62,118 nt of DNA from Symbiodinium natans (GCA_905221605.1 CAJNDS010002321.1:431001-493118), one strand, 5' to 3'; positions 15,985 through 27,730 are shown, counted from the first letter of the stretch. The notes: generated by a model from the sequence alone, not told the origin. Numbers and translations are program-made.

Positions 15985-17496
15985 ACTGGTTAAATGGGCT
16001 TTAAAGAAGGAGGCGGCTCCAAAGGCATCGATGCCTCCAAAGCGAGCAAAGGTGCTGGAGGGAAAGAACCTCCTGCAATGGCAGAAAAATGTTACGTGCC
16101 AGCGGTATCCGGATCTGGAAGTCGTAGATCTGATAAAGAAGGGTGTCGACTTGCAGGCCAGGTGCCAGGTTTCAAACCCGCAAAGCTGTCTTCCGCTGGT
16201 TTAGCACAGCAGACTCCCGAAGTTCGCTAGAAGATCCTCGTTGCTGCATCCAAGCCATCTGAGCATGACGCCGTCATATGCCAGAAGACAGCTGAGAAAT
16301 ATGAGCGGGGCTGGGTATCAGATCTGCTGGACTCCAGCTTGTTGCCCTTAGATGCAGTGGTCAACAGGCGCTTTGCTATTTTTCAGAAGGATCGGCTCAG
16401 GGTGATTGACAACTGCAGCGCCTCCCTTCTGAATGATACCGTGCAGAAAACCGAATCTTCCCAGCCTTAAAGTGCGCTTCAGCGTTTGCCAGGAAAGGCC
16501 ATGGTCGGTAAGTGCCTGGACTTGAAAGCTGCCTACAGGCCTGATGTTTGCCTTTCTTGCATTCTTCTGCCCTGCAGAAGCCAAATGTGTTGTGAGGCAG
16601 ATGTATGCGCTTCCGTTTGGTGCCAGCAGGCTGTGTATGGGTACCTTAGGATAGCGTATAGCTTGTGGTGGTTAGCCGTTAAGAACCTCAAGTTTATGAT
16701 GACGCACTTTCTTCGACGACTTCGTCAACATCTGTAGATCCGAGGAGCAGGTCCACGTGGAACGAGTCCTGCGTGGATTCTTTGCATTGCTTGGCTGGAG
16801 AATTTCGGAGGACAAGGACCATGGGTTCCAGGAAGAATTTGCGGCTCTGGGAATATGGGTTTCCTTCAGCAGATTCCTTCACTCCGAGGTCTTGTTCTTC
16901 AACACTCCCAGCCGAATACAGGAAGTCTCTGCCTATCTGAACTCGCTCCTGGAGGTTAGAACGTCCACCAGGAAGGAGGGGACGCAGGCTTTTTGCTGGT
17001 GGCCAGCTGTTTGGAAGGTTGAGCCGAACTTGCGTCAAAGCTCTGCAGCAGGCAGAAGCTGACCCTCAGTGTGTGATCACCGACGCCATGGCTTCAGGCA
17101 TAACCGGTAGAACTTCACGAGTCCTTCCAGCGAGCCTTAGGCGTTGACGAATCCAGTACGATTATCTTTGAAGCCGAACTTTGCGCCGTAGTGTTGGCCT
17201 ATGTCCTCTGGAGAGATGACATTTGTTCGCGGCCCGTTGTTTGCTACATAGATAATAACGCCACAAGGGACGTCCTCATCAGTGGTTCCGCCCGCAACCA
17301 GGTAAGTGCCAGGTTGGCCCGGCTTCTCCTTACGGTGGAGACCCTGGCCAAAACCTTCAGTTGGTTCGCACGAGTGCCCAGTCCGTCAAACTTAGCCGAC
17401 GAGCCTTCCAGGACTCTCATGTCCACCTTTCAATTTGAAGGCGTGATGTTGGAAGCAGATTCTTGCCAACAAACTTTGGAGATGATTCTTTCTTGA
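15985..17496 (+). pseudogene. Decayed reverse transcriptase/RNase H retroelement, DIRS- or PAV-like
   Basis: Fragments of one protein appear in successive frames. RRFAIF followed by RVIDNCSASLLNDTV (about 16370-16440) is the N-terminal RT core. GKCLDLKAAYR (about 16507-16540) is RT motif A. YALPFGASR lies near 16600-16626. The catalytic FFDDF is at 16709-16723. An RNase H-like end has CYIDNNATRD (about 17243-17272) and ARVPSPSNLADEPSR (about 17368-17412). Several frameshifts and stops separate the pieces, so it is inactive. The motif style matches tyrosine-recombinase-type retroelements common in dinoflagellates. I did not find a recombinase domain, so the subclass is an inference. Two direct repeats follow directly. 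Confidence 0.75.
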
Positions 17497-17547
17497 TTGC
17501 AGAGATCCCTTCTTGTCTTGGGCGTTAGTTTGGGTTTCGGTTAAGTT

Positions 17548-17811
17548 GGGGATTGGTGCATGCTTCCCAGTGTTATGATCTTGCCGTCAGCTGCAAAGGG
17601 GCCCGTGTGCCCAGCTTCACAGGTTGCCTAAGGTATAAGGTGAGGCTTTGTGTGCACCGACTCCCACAGTCTCCACGTGAGAAAAAGAAGAAGCGAGGGC
17701 AGTGCTTTTATGCATAGTGATGATATGCTTGGTGATCCTTTCGGGAGAGTCTTATGCACTTCGAGTTTTGCTGTTTCCCTTTTCCGGAATTCTTTTGGCT
17801 CAAGACTTTAA
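17548..17811 (+). repeat. Direct repeat, copy 1 (264 bp)
   Basis: Begins GGGGATTGGTGCATGC and ends GGCTCAAGACTTTA. Copy 2 is at 18451-18713, about 97 percent identical by eye, with differences concentrated near the end. It begins about 50 bases after the RNase H fragment, as expected for a terminal or split direct repeat of that element. Confidence 0.9.
17784..17804 (+). promoter_or_regulatory. Relict spliced-leader match in direct repeat 1
   Basis: CCG, then six bases (GAATTC), then TTTTGGCTCAAG. The spliced leader has CCG, six bases, then the same 12 bases, so length and both conserved ends agree, with 15 matches plus any in the middle. It sits 7 bases before the end of the repeat. Confidence 0.65.
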
Positions 17812-18274
17812 GCTAACGGTCAACGGGTTGATAGTGCATTAAAGTCTGAGCCTAGAGAAAAACCTCTTTGCGTTTCTTTGCTCGCTCGCCTGAGCATTGG
17901 GAAAAGGGAAAACTTTCCTTCATCGGCCTTTTGCACTCATTTTTCAGTCTCTGACACCATTGCTTGCGCACGTTCGCCGGTTCAAGTGCCTTGTGAACAA
18001 TGAGCGTCTGCAAGTTCTTGGAGCTGACAAGTGTTTTGCATTAAGCTTTGAACGCTAGACTCAAGCTTCTGCAATGTGACAAAATTTCTCCTGCCCGGCC
18101 CACCCTGTGTCGGGTCGCCTGGCTTCCCTCTTGTGCTCGTCCTGTCGAGTATCTTGAGTATTCCAGTTGGTCGCGATTGTGACTGCCAAGTTGTTCCCGC
18201 CTAGCCGCCCTTACTCTTGCAAGCTTCACATGCGTGCTCGCCTCTGCGAGCCCTTCTCAAAGTGCCCTGCGTTC

Positions 18275-18382
18275 GCTCATGTTCGCCAACATTGGAGCGC
18301 CTGCTGGTTCTTGATGTTGCTCATGTGTGCCAACATTGGAGCGCCTGCCGTCTTGTGCCCGCGTTCGCTCATGTTTGCCAAC
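18275..18382. repeat. Short tandem repeat between the two direct repeats
   Basis: About 30 bp unit starting GCTCATGT, then GCCAACATTGGAGCGCCTGC, at 18275 and 18319, with a partial third copy at 18367. Confidence 0.8.
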
Positions 18383-18450
18383 CACTGAGCTCTGACTGTT
18401 AACGATGCAAACTCTTGCAGTGCTTGAGGGGATCTGCTTGCGCCTCCCAA

Positions 18451-18713
18451 GGGGATTGGTGCATGCTTCCCAGTGTTGTGATCTTGCCGTCAGCTGCAAA
18501 GGGCCCGTGTGCCCAGCTTCACAGGTTGCCTAAGGTATAAGGTGAGGCTTTGTGTGCACCGACTCCCACAGTCTCCACGTGAGAAAAAGAAGAAGCCAGG
18601 GCAGTGCTTTTATGCATAGTGATGATATGCTTGGTGATCCTTTCGGGAGAGTCTTATGCACTTCGAGTTTTGCTGTTTTCCCTTTTCCGGGTTTCTTTGG
18701 CTCAAGACTTTAA
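18451..18713 (+). repeat. Direct repeat, copy 2 (263 bp)
   Basis: Second copy of the 17548-17811 repeat. It ends GGCTCAAGACTTTA followed by ATAAAAAG. The 639 bp between the copies holds no recognised gene. Confidence 0.9.
18687..18706 (+). promoter_or_regulatory. Relict spliced-leader match in direct repeat 2
   Basis: CCG, six bases (GGTTTC), then TTTGGCTCAAG. One T is missing relative to copy 1. It occupies the same position near the end of the repeat. Confidence 0.6.
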
Positions 18714-19569
18714 TAAAAAGTAAATGCCCGATCTTTTGAAAACCTTAGCATGAAAATTTCATGGAAGTTTCGGAACACGAGACGTGGCGCAGTGCTGCGA
18801 GGTTCCTGGCTGCGGTGGTTCGAGGGACGGTGCGGGACAGAGAGACCGCATGGGAACGTACGGGACGGCCTGAGGGGGGCAAAACGTACTCAGCGCGGCA
18901 CGCTCACACACTATACGGGGGACTCAGAGCAAGATGGGCGGCGGGACAAAACAGAAGAGGACCGAAAATCGGTCGTTTTCTTTCGACTACAACGACCGTG
19001 TCTTGCAGCTAAGATTGCAACACTCACTCAAAACATAACGGTTATTTGAATTATGAATACGCGTTCGACATGCTCTAATTGCAGTGGGTTTGGTTTTTGG
19101 GTTCCCGGCTTGTTTGTTTAGTGCGCATTTGCCGCCGGTTCTTGCGATAAGCAAACAAGCCTCGTTGATCTAATCAACCAGAACACACAAGAATCCTGCA
19201 ATGCAAAGAATGAATGCATGTTGAGTTTTTTGCTCTTGTGGCTTTTTGGACTTTTGCTTTCAGATGTTGGTGCACGACACCCACATGCACGTCGCAAATC
19301 GTGAGCACGTCCAGGTCCAAGGTTGCATGGGTGCAATGCAGCTTGCCCCGCACGATTTGAATCTTTGGATGCACCCCGCACCTGAAAATTTTGGATGGAT
19401 GTTCCTGTTCTTGTTGTGCTGTTTCTGTAGGAGTTTGCCACAAACAAGAACGTTGGGCCAGATCTTGGCTCAAACAACGGTTTTTGCCAAGCGGCTTCGG
19501 CGGGTTGTTGACCCCTGCCGGCAGCATCTGTGGGCATGTCGGAGGTGCTTTTAGCTCAGACAGATCTTA
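18714..19569. other. Stretch without recognised gene
   Basis: No convincing coding segment. Short frames on both strands lack motifs. It separates the retroelement repeats from the telomere-like array. Confidence 0.4.
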
Positions 19570-19643
19570 GGTTTCAGGGTTCAGGGTTCAGGGTTTAGGG
19601 TTTAGGGTTTAGGGTTTAGGGTTTAGGGTTTAGGGTTTAGGGT
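19570..19643. repeat. Interstitial telomere-like repeat (TTTAGGG)
   Basis: Three TTCAGGG-type units followed by about seven TTTAGGG units, the plant/dinoflagellate-type telomere motif. The array is internal, directly upstream of a host gene region. Confidence 0.95.
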
Positions 19644-20220
19644 GAACGTGCCATGTTGCATGTGCAGGCTTATTGCAACAGATCGCGCAACGCAGTATTG
19701 GTGAAGGACTGGGGTTGAAACAGCCGGCAAGTTCACATGTTGATGCGCTGCCATTCCCCAATGTTGTTGCATGTGATGTCCTGCTACAAGACTGTTGCCG
19801 GACCAGGACGATATTGGCAAGGCGGGGCCCAATGTCACTGCTGGACAACACACGTCACACTTTCAACATGCAGTGTTCAGGGTGTGTGTGTTTGTGTGTG
19901 TGTGGGCTTGTGTGTTCAAGTCGTGGAAAGTTATTTTCCTCAGGCCAAGCCATCGGTGTATGACTTGCCACCTGAGGCACGTGAACAAAAGGTTTGCTTC
20001 TTGTGCTTCATTGTTTACTGTTTGCTGCAGCAGTTTATGTTCGAGCGTTTGCAAGACATCGTTTGCTTGCCCTTTCATGCTGGCAACATGTTAAACGGCA
20101 AAAAGTATCCGAGACAACATTTTGCAGAATCAAGCTTCACGTGCATGTACGCCTTCCCATCGAATCTACGAGATGTTAAGTCTCATGCAGCAACCCTAGC
20201 GGTTGCCGCATGCACATGTT
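19644..20220 (+). other. Candidate upstream exons, not resolved
   Basis: A block near 19920-19990 (SYFPQAKPSVYDLPPEARE) reads like an exon after a TTCAAG acceptor. A second short block lies near 20030-20070. They may be 5' exons of the membrane protein gene. A CG/TG-rich GTGTGT run lies at about 19880-19912. The frames between these points are broken. Confidence 0.3.
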
Positions 20221-23200
20221 CAGCAGTTCACACTCTCGAACAATGAGAAGTTGAGGTCATGGCTGGTCACCCATCACTTCCGTGAGTATGACAAGTGGCC
20301 CCCCAAGCCCAGCACTTTTCATTTTTACTTCCGAGTTGCGAAGAGCTGCGCTTCTCGGCATGTCAGATCATATCAATATGGGCCGATACCAGCGGATCAT
20401 CTGAGGTGGCCATGGCTTCGAGTTAGTTCTTTGGAGAGGCAGCTGCAGGATCATCCATCTTTCGTCGCGGGGGAGGTCTTCCTTGTGCATGCTCGTCTTG
20501 CCACTGAAACTTGTGATTCCACGTGCACCTATTTCGGAGCAGGTGCTTTTCTTGATCTTGGCAGTGTTCTCGCTGCTGCATGCGGTTTGCGAATCCCGGG
20601 CTGCAGAGTTCCGTCGCTTGAAGCTGCACTTTGACTGCATGCCATTTTTGCGAGAAGATAAGAAGCTTTAGATTCCAAGCAGTGGTTGAGCCCTTGTGCT
20701 TTTTAGGATCTGGGTGGCCACGTTCATTGTGGGTACTGTGAATGACTACATATTCATGATCCTGCCAGTGGTGGACAACTTCTGGCAGGCATCGCCGTTG
20801 GGCGTATGTAAGGAATGCGAATGTGTCTCTTTCTCGTGGGGAAAGGGGGTGTTTCAGGCGCAAGCCGTTCTGATGCTAACTCCAAGAATGCCGCTCTACA
20901 TCCCTTGCGTCTACAACGCTTTCATGTATTGGCCAACTGCGCCTTGGACATTCGATTGTAACTGGTTTAAGTGCGATTTCTGCTTGGTAAAGTTCATCGC
21001 TGTTCATGGTCACTCTTATTGATAGAGCCGCACACATGCACAACCACTGAAGAACCGAACAGCACCACGGGGCACGACCAAAGTGCCATTAAAGAGCGGT
21101 GAAGCTCCTTTGCTGGCTTGTTGTGAGGTCGCCGCTGCTCGAGTCTTCTGTCACACACGGAGGTGTCCGATGGCAGAAGCTGGCCTCGCAGGACGGCCAT
21201 GGACTGCCAACTCGGTTGAAACAAAGTTTTCTCCGATATCATTCGAGCAGCTCCTTAAGTGCCTTTTGAAGGGCTCTTGGCGGCACTCTTCTACGCTCCC
21301 TACGACATGTGCGGTGCGAGGTTCTTGTGGTGCTTTGACCTGAATGGTGAACACAACTTTGTAATGAGTGGTAGCTTCACGAAGGCTTGAGACGTAATTG
21401 GGGGTCTCGTTCTTGGGGAATGTGAATGGCAAGGTCGAAGTAAGGGCGAGCGGGCGAGAAGAGCTAACGTAGGACCCACCTCATCATTCTGATCACAGGT
21501 GGACATGGCATGACACGGATGCTGGCGTGGCATTGCGATGGCTTGGTGTTCCAGGTGGAAGCACTGTGTGGATCTCAGCCGAACGATGCGGGATGCAGTG
21601 GTGAATGATTGTTGCATTGAATCGACCCAGGCGTGGACCATTACCTTCACGTTTTGCTTCTCACTTCTTCTGCGACTTGCAGTGAGAGCATGTAACAGGG
21701 GTGAGATGCCGTGCATTGATCGATTTGGCTCAGCTTTGGTTTCTCTCGCATAATTTTTGATTTTTCTCAGGCGCTTGGGACATGATTCTGGCTGGGGCCA
21801 GCTGCGCACGCTTGCGCTGGCGTGCTGGACGCTTGAAAGAGCATATAAAAGGGCAGTGGTGCAGCACGATTCATGTGTGGGAAGGTGCTTCCCCGTGTTT
21901 TGGTAGGTTTATGGCATGATCCGAAGGTCTACTCCGCTGATGATCATCGTGCTAAATGTCTTCACCATTCTTGGATGGGACAGGCCTTGAACGGATGAGG
22001 TGGCAGTCAAAGGTTTCCTGCGTTCTTTCGGAAGGATCGGCATGCCCGGCCCGCAGACCGTTCTTGCTGCTTCCATCTGCTTCTCAGCGCTTTGCATCTG
22101 GAAGCCGGCCTTCAAGGCAGGAGGATACGGGGGGATGCGTTCAAGGCAGCGCAGGCGCAGGGCCACACGCGGCAAAGAGTTCCACGTGATCACACACCTG
22201 CTTCTGGCACACAGGTTTGGCCACAGCTGTCAGTTGCACACCGTGTCAGTGTGCCGGAGAGCCTTGGCTGGCAATTACTCGGAGGCTGCTGTGCACAGGC
22301 TGCAAATGCAGCGAAGAACCACTAGCCTTGACTTAAATCTTGAGGCATTGGTCCGTCCGTTTTGCTCTGCTTGGATATTTTTGCACCCTGATCCTCATTG
22401 GCCTGACCTTCTCCCCGGAGAACCAGGCCGGTGCTTCGGAGTGCCTAGGAGCGCTTAGGATGGCGGGGACGGTGTGGTGGCCTTGACTTAGTGTGGTGGA
22501 CTGAGTGTAGGACGGGGTGCTTCTTGCAGGGTTCGCCTTTTTGTGCTCCGAAAGGGCAGTTGCTGTTCTCAAGTTTCTCCGTTGCTACTGTATGTAGGAT
22601 TCTATAGGGTTTTCAATGTTTAGGCATTTGGCATCGTGGTGGCTTGGGTTTGAGCCTTTGCTGTAAAGAGTCGCAAGGGTCTAGGGTTTCAGAATGTTTC
22701 TGACTTATGACCTTCAGATCGTTGGGTCTACGATGGGCCTTTTTCGGTGCTTGTTGGGGTGCCCTTTGGGAGTGTTGCTTTCTCGTCCAAAGTTTCAACT
22801 CCGAGAACGTGTTTGTGGCGTGCTGTGAGTTGCGGGCGAGAACAAAAAGCAATGTAGGCATGCAATTGGTGAAAGCTGTTGAGGTGTCTACGGGCGTGCA
22901 CCAGGAATTTGGGCCATGTGATGCAATGGACATCGATTTGATGGGCTTCGAGCGGAAGCCAGGAGCTCAGCTTGAACTCAGCTTCAGGCTGCAGGCAAGC
23001 TCTTTGGAACGGTCTTGCCGTGTTTCGTAATGTTGCGACTTGGCCCGAAGCTTTTAGGCGATATATTTGCCGAGAGCGGTTTCCAGAAGAGTACTTTCGG
23101 CTGGATTGCCCGGCTTCGTGGAAGGAGGCTGGGAACCAAGCGAGGCGCACGAGACGCAGATATTTTTTTGTTGCGCAGTGAGCGCATGCTTCCCAGGAAG

Positions 23201-23640
23201 GTTCCAGATGGGCTCGGGTGACCCCTGAGCAGTCCATGACAGGCACGGTTCAACGTGTTCTTGGTGCAGTCTTCGACATAAGTCAACAAAAAGCAAGCCA
23301 GATCACCGTTAAAGCATCTTGTTGCAATTATGTATTTATGAGCGCTTGAACTTGCTTTTGACTTGTGAAAGCTTGCTGTTCGTTACGAACCTTTGTGCAA
23401 CCGTCGACTGGAGGGACAGTTCTTGGCATCGAGGTGAAGCAGGTAGAACGAAAAGTGCACCAGTGCTTCATCTGAAGTATTATCCGAGTGACGTTTGTTG
23501 TTACTACATTGGAAGTGCTAGCAGTTACTTGAACCGTACAATTTTCCCAAGGAGATGACTTGTGTCAGGCGGTCTGGCCTCATGGTACACTATATGCGGC
23601 CAGAAGCACTCTGACTTCGAACGATGGGTTGGGAGCCTCA
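20221..23640 (+). CDS. Multi-exon polytopic membrane protein, DUF7802-like by recollection
   Basis: Exons I could join in frame: 20221-20475, 20543-20625, 20707-20788, 20858-20938, 21128-21191, 21272-21329, 21499-21565, 21631-21681, 21907-21983, 22035-about 22117, about 22345-22426, 22884-22957, 23058-23107, 23569 onward. One link, around 22117-22345, is unresolved. The product has at least six hydrophobic segments. Conserved-looking cores include NDYIFMILPVVDNFWQ, LTPRMPLYIP, ALFYAPYDMCGARFLW then WTWHDTD, and a late soluble part RERFPEEYFRLDC. I recall such proteins in dinoflagellates and stramenopiles (Pfam DUF7802, not checked). Function is unknown. Both the start and the true 3' end are uncertain; hydrophobic exons may continue to about 23780. 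Donors are GT, GC and GA. Confidence 0.7.
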
Positions 23641-23849
23641 TCACTCTCAGCGCTTCAGGCGCTGGAGCTTCTCTGTGCGTACATTTTCATGTTTCAGCTG
23701 GCAGTTCATGTCGCCAGGTGCTTTTCTTCTTTGCTGGGCCATGTCTGTTCGAGATTGCCAGGTCGGATTCAGGTTTGAAGTCTGAACGTTGTCAAGTCTC
23801 GATTGTGGTGAGGCATCGCCCAGCGGAGCGGAAACCTTCCAACCAGTGA

Positions 23850-26044
23850 CGATGGCGGCAAAAGAAGCAAAGACTTCTGAAGAGGCGTGCTTTTGATTTT
23901 GCAATCGCGCGACAAATGTTGGAAGATTGTCGAGGCAGCCCAGAAGTTGCGGAAACGGCAGCCGCGTGCGGCAACACCTCCAAGTCGATCAGGACATGCG
24001 AAAGGCAGTTTTTCGATCGTTTCGTGATGGCAAAGGTTATTCCAAGCGCTTTGCAAGGAAATGTACGCCCGTGACTCGCGTCGCCGCTTTTCATGGAAAA
24101 GAGACGCAAAGATGCTGCGTTGTTACAGTTTGTTGACCGGGGCAAGAGCTCCCTCCAGAACCATGTAAAGTGTGTAGAGTGTGTAGAGTGTGTAAAGTGT
24201 GTAAAATGTGTAAACCGTGGACATGGTGTGTAAAGTGTGGACACAGTCCGATGCCGCTGCTTTTGGGAGGGCTTCACATTCGGCCGAAGTGAACCTGCTG
24301 ATGTGGAAGGGGCCAGAGAGGCTGCCGAAGCATTTGGGAGTCTCAGGCTCTGGACGTGCCATGTGAGAAATTTTTCTGAGGTAACGATGCATTGGGCATC
24401 ACATGTTCCACGTCCCAAGCCAGGCCCTGATTGCCAGGAGTCTGATTTAGTTTTGCAGCCCAGCTGTGCAGCTCATGGGAAAGGCGTTCGCGCGCAGGAC
24501 TTTCGAAAGCTGAATCGGGCAGCTGCTAAGTCTGGAGTCAGGCAGTTTTTGTCAGCACTGGCTTTGTGAGAATGGCCAGCTGCGCTTGTGCACTTGTGGA
24601 GAGGCATGCCCGCGACCTGGCGGATTTCAGGAAGTCGACCGACATCAAGTTGGTACCCCCAGTCCCGGCACCCAGTCAGCTCGTTTCAAGGGCGCCCTTT
24701 TTCTGAGTCGCAAAAGTGTTAGAATTTCTGTCAGAGTTTCCCGCGTGCGAAGCTCTGTGACTTCTGAGGGTCCTCTTGGTGTTCTGCCCAAAGTCATCCC
24801 CTCTGATGTGATCCCTTCGTGAGCCTGGCAAGCTTGCAAGCTGTTGGTGTTGTCTCCGGGAGCATGTGGTAAGTGTGAGGCTGCATTTTTGACAGGTTTG
24901 CGTACGGCACCAAGTCGCGACCGTCCACGCCCATAACCCATGTGGCGACCTGGAAGCATTTGATCGCTGTGTGAAGTCATGAGGGCTCATGAGGGCTCAT
25001 GAGGGCTCATGAGGGCTCATGAGGGCTCATGGAGGCCAGCTCTTCAACAGTTCTGTTTTTGTGTACTTCGGTTGTAGGTCGCCGAGTGGATTTTGGATCT
25101 GCAACGTGTATCGGACTGTGAATTGGGGGGGGGGGTCAGCGGGGAACAGGGCTTCGGAAATGTCGGCCGACGGCCCCCCTCACCACGTTCCCCTTGGGGT
25201 TGGTGTGCATCATGTTCCCTCTTGGTGTACGGAGATGTGTTCTCCTGCCAGCCAGCGCAAGCTTTGTCACCGTTCGGGGGGCATTGGTGCTTCGTGGGTA
25301 ACGCCCACAGATGTGATGGATGGGCGGGTCGATGCATATTGCCACGCATTGTTGCCACGCACCAGTCCTGATTGCATCTTGGTTTCTCATGTTTGCTTCG
25401 GCTGGCGACCATTCTTGATTTCTGCCAGATCGGCAACCAGTATGCGACAGAGTCAGAGGAGGTGCTGGAGATGGCAAGTCTCTTCTGCATTGCATCCAAG
25501 GGTTTTGATGCGTGCAGGCTTTGGCAGTTCACTACAGAGTCCTGGAGGCTTGTGGGCTTCTTCTGCAGAGAATGTGGAACCAAGCGTCCTCTTTGGCCAG
25601 GAGAACCAGCAGAAGCAGGAGCGACGGCTCATCAAGCTGACCAAGGACCCAAGAGCTGTCTTGGATCTGGGGGAAGTTCGCATGGGCTGCTGCCAACCAC
25701 TTTCTTGACAGAAGGCCTCCAAAGAGCGTATTCATGAAGCTCGTCAGAAGATGAAGGAATGGCGAAACCCACAGGACAGGTTTGACATGGTTTGGTTGTG
25801 AGCACTTTGTTTAAATTTGCACAGCAGAAAAAATTGAAGTGCTGTGGCTACAGAGGAGCCGCACGAGCCCTTCAAGCTCACAAAGTTCGGCTGGCGAAGT
25901 GTTGGTGGCATTTGTGGCATTTGTGGCATTTGTGGCATTTGCGGCATTCGGTCTAGCGAGACCGAAGCATGAACGTGTCAGGTTCAAGAAAGTTACCTCC
26001 AAATTGAAGATTCCTGGCCTGCGTGAGTGCAGACCTAAGCTTTA
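23850..26044 (+). CDS. Unidentified multi-exon gene, + strand
   Basis: A series of short blocks with exon-like composition and AG-G acceptors: about 23885-24060 (MLEDCRGSPEVAE region), about 24290-24360, about 24500-24545 (DFRKLNRAAAKSGVRQ), about 24595-24670 (ERHARDLADFRKS), about 25611-25683 (QKQERRLIKLTKDPRAVLDL), about 25712-25780 (SKERIHEARQKMKEW), and a final block ending KIPGLRECRPKL with TAG at 26042-26044. The product is basic and helical. It could be the downstream part of the membrane protein gene or a separate gene, perhaps a cytoskeletal or ciliary protein, which is a guess. Exon borders were not settled. Confidence 0.4.
24170..24242. repeat. Short tandem repeat, TGTGTARAG unit
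   Basis: About seven imperfect 9-10 bp units of GTGTAGAGT or GTGTAAAGT, within a likely intron. Confidence 0.85.
24978..25031. repeat. Short tandem repeat, CATGAGGGCT unit
   Basis: Five perfect 10 bp copies of CATGAGGGCT with a partial sixth. Confidence 0.95.
25905..25955. repeat. Short tandem repeat, TGTGGCATT unit
   Basis: Four to five 9 bp copies. Length 9 keeps the reading frame, so the array could lie in an exon, encoding Val-Ala-Phe in one frame. Confidence 0.9.
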
Positions 26045-27000
26045 GTTCCGGCAAGTGGGACAAGTTGACAGACTTCCGTGAACCCTGATGATGCGGAAAA
26101 GGTGCGCTTCGGCTCCAGTTCTACAGAGACTGCCTCCTGAGCAGCCGGAGGATGGCGAGCATATGAGCACATCATACTCGCAAACGAGCTGCTGCACTTG
26201 ACATCGGTGGCAGGCGCACGCGCACACGGTGCCGATGCCCGAGGTGGGCGCATCTGGCGTACCCTGTGAAGCACGCGTGAAGCGCATGTGGCTGCAGGAA
26301 GTGATGGAAGAGTGATGACCCGAGCGGCGTGACGCGCTCAAAGCTGCAAACGCAGCTCGAACTCCTTTTATCCGTGAATGATCTAGAGATATCTAGAGTC
26401 TTCTTGCTTCATCTAGGCTACAGGGATTGCAAGTTAATTTGTACTTGTGTTGCCGATGTCAAAGTTTGCATGAAATTCACATCTCGTCTCACCCGATCTC
26501 ACCATGCTGAAGGATTCTGGGCTTTCACAACTGGCTCTTAAATGGAGCAGGAAAGAAGCGGTTTCGCGGAGATGCCGTTCCCCAAAAGAATGCCTGTAGT
26601 ACAAGTTCGCCGATGCGAGAAGCTGCTTGTCGGACATGCAGCTTCTCGAAATTTCTTGACATTCGATAGCTTTTGTTGCGGAGGCAGCTTGAGGCTCGAT
26701 TGTGTTGCACCCTTGTGAGCTCAGATCTGAGTTTGTCTGAGGGCTGAGAAAGGTTTGAATGTTTTAAACAGAGGTCCAGATAGGATATGCAAGATTATGC
26801 AAATCTGCCATGTGTCTGGGTCAGATCCAGGAGGCCTTCCGAGAGATGTCGGGACACGCCCAGAGCATCCTGCTTCCTCGCATAATACTGTGGTGATGTT
26901 CATCGTATTTCACCGTACGAGCAGAGAAACGTGATATCAAGAAGCCACCCATGTCTTACACAATTACCGGCTGTCAGTTCGCATCCTTACAGTAGAGTGT
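26045..27000. other. Stretch without recognised gene
   Basis: No recognised coding segment. GC content rises sharply at about 27000 where the LINE cluster begins. Confidence 0.4.
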
Positions 27001-27119
27001 GAATGCTTTGGACGGCTTGCAACAAACTTGTCCTCTGTCGATGCTGAGAACTGTGACGCCCCATCGCAGCCGTGCTGTGCGCTTAGAAACCCTGGTGCAA
27101 CGGTAGACATTCTGCTTGT

Positions 27120-27730
27120 ACGGCTCTCACTGACCGGGACTCGCCTAGTGCTGGGGGCAGCGGCAGGCGGCTGGGTTGCGGGGGCGCCAGCCAGCGCGCG
27201 TCGACCAGGACTTCGTGGAGGTCTGGCGTCGTTCCGTCCACGCAGCACTCCCCGGCCAGCGGCAGCTCGCGGAGGGAGCTGGCAAATGCGCGCTGCGCTG
27301 CGACCGCCAAGAAACCAGCCCAGCGCGCGCCACCCAGGCCGCTTGCGCCGCCGGTCTGAGTGCAGCGGGGACACCGGCGGCCCGGTGCTGGGCCAAGAGC
27401 CGGAGGAAGCGGGCGGCCTCGGCTCCAAAGCGGGGGGCCACCAACCTCGACCCCGACGACCACCAAGCGGCAGCGCCGGGCCGCGAGCTCGGGGTACGTT
27501 TGCTGTCGCTTGCGGCGCGCTGCGGCGTCGACGGCCTGGCCGGGGCGAACATCAGCGCACGGCTGCGCCTCCCTCCCCCCTGCGGGTGACAGAGGCTGAC
27601 GATGGTGGCGTCAACGGCGAGCTGCGCTCCGTTCCGCAGCGCGTGGGTTCGTATCGCGCGAGAGGCCGTCGGACCCGAGGTCCAAATCGTGCCCCAGCAG
27701 TGATTGGCACGCACGCCTGCCCCTGGCATC
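27120..27730 (-). pseudogene. LINE 3' end, family B, minus strand
   Basis: Reads AQLAVDATIVS near 27610, then frameshifts into a stretch with LVVVG-like and WAGFLAVAAQRAFASSLRELPL, ending near CCVDGTTPDLHEVLVDARW. This is the endonuclease-like C-terminal region of a non-LTR retrotransposon of the same family as 28480-29060. It is truncated and frameshifted. GC-rich. Confidence 0.6.
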
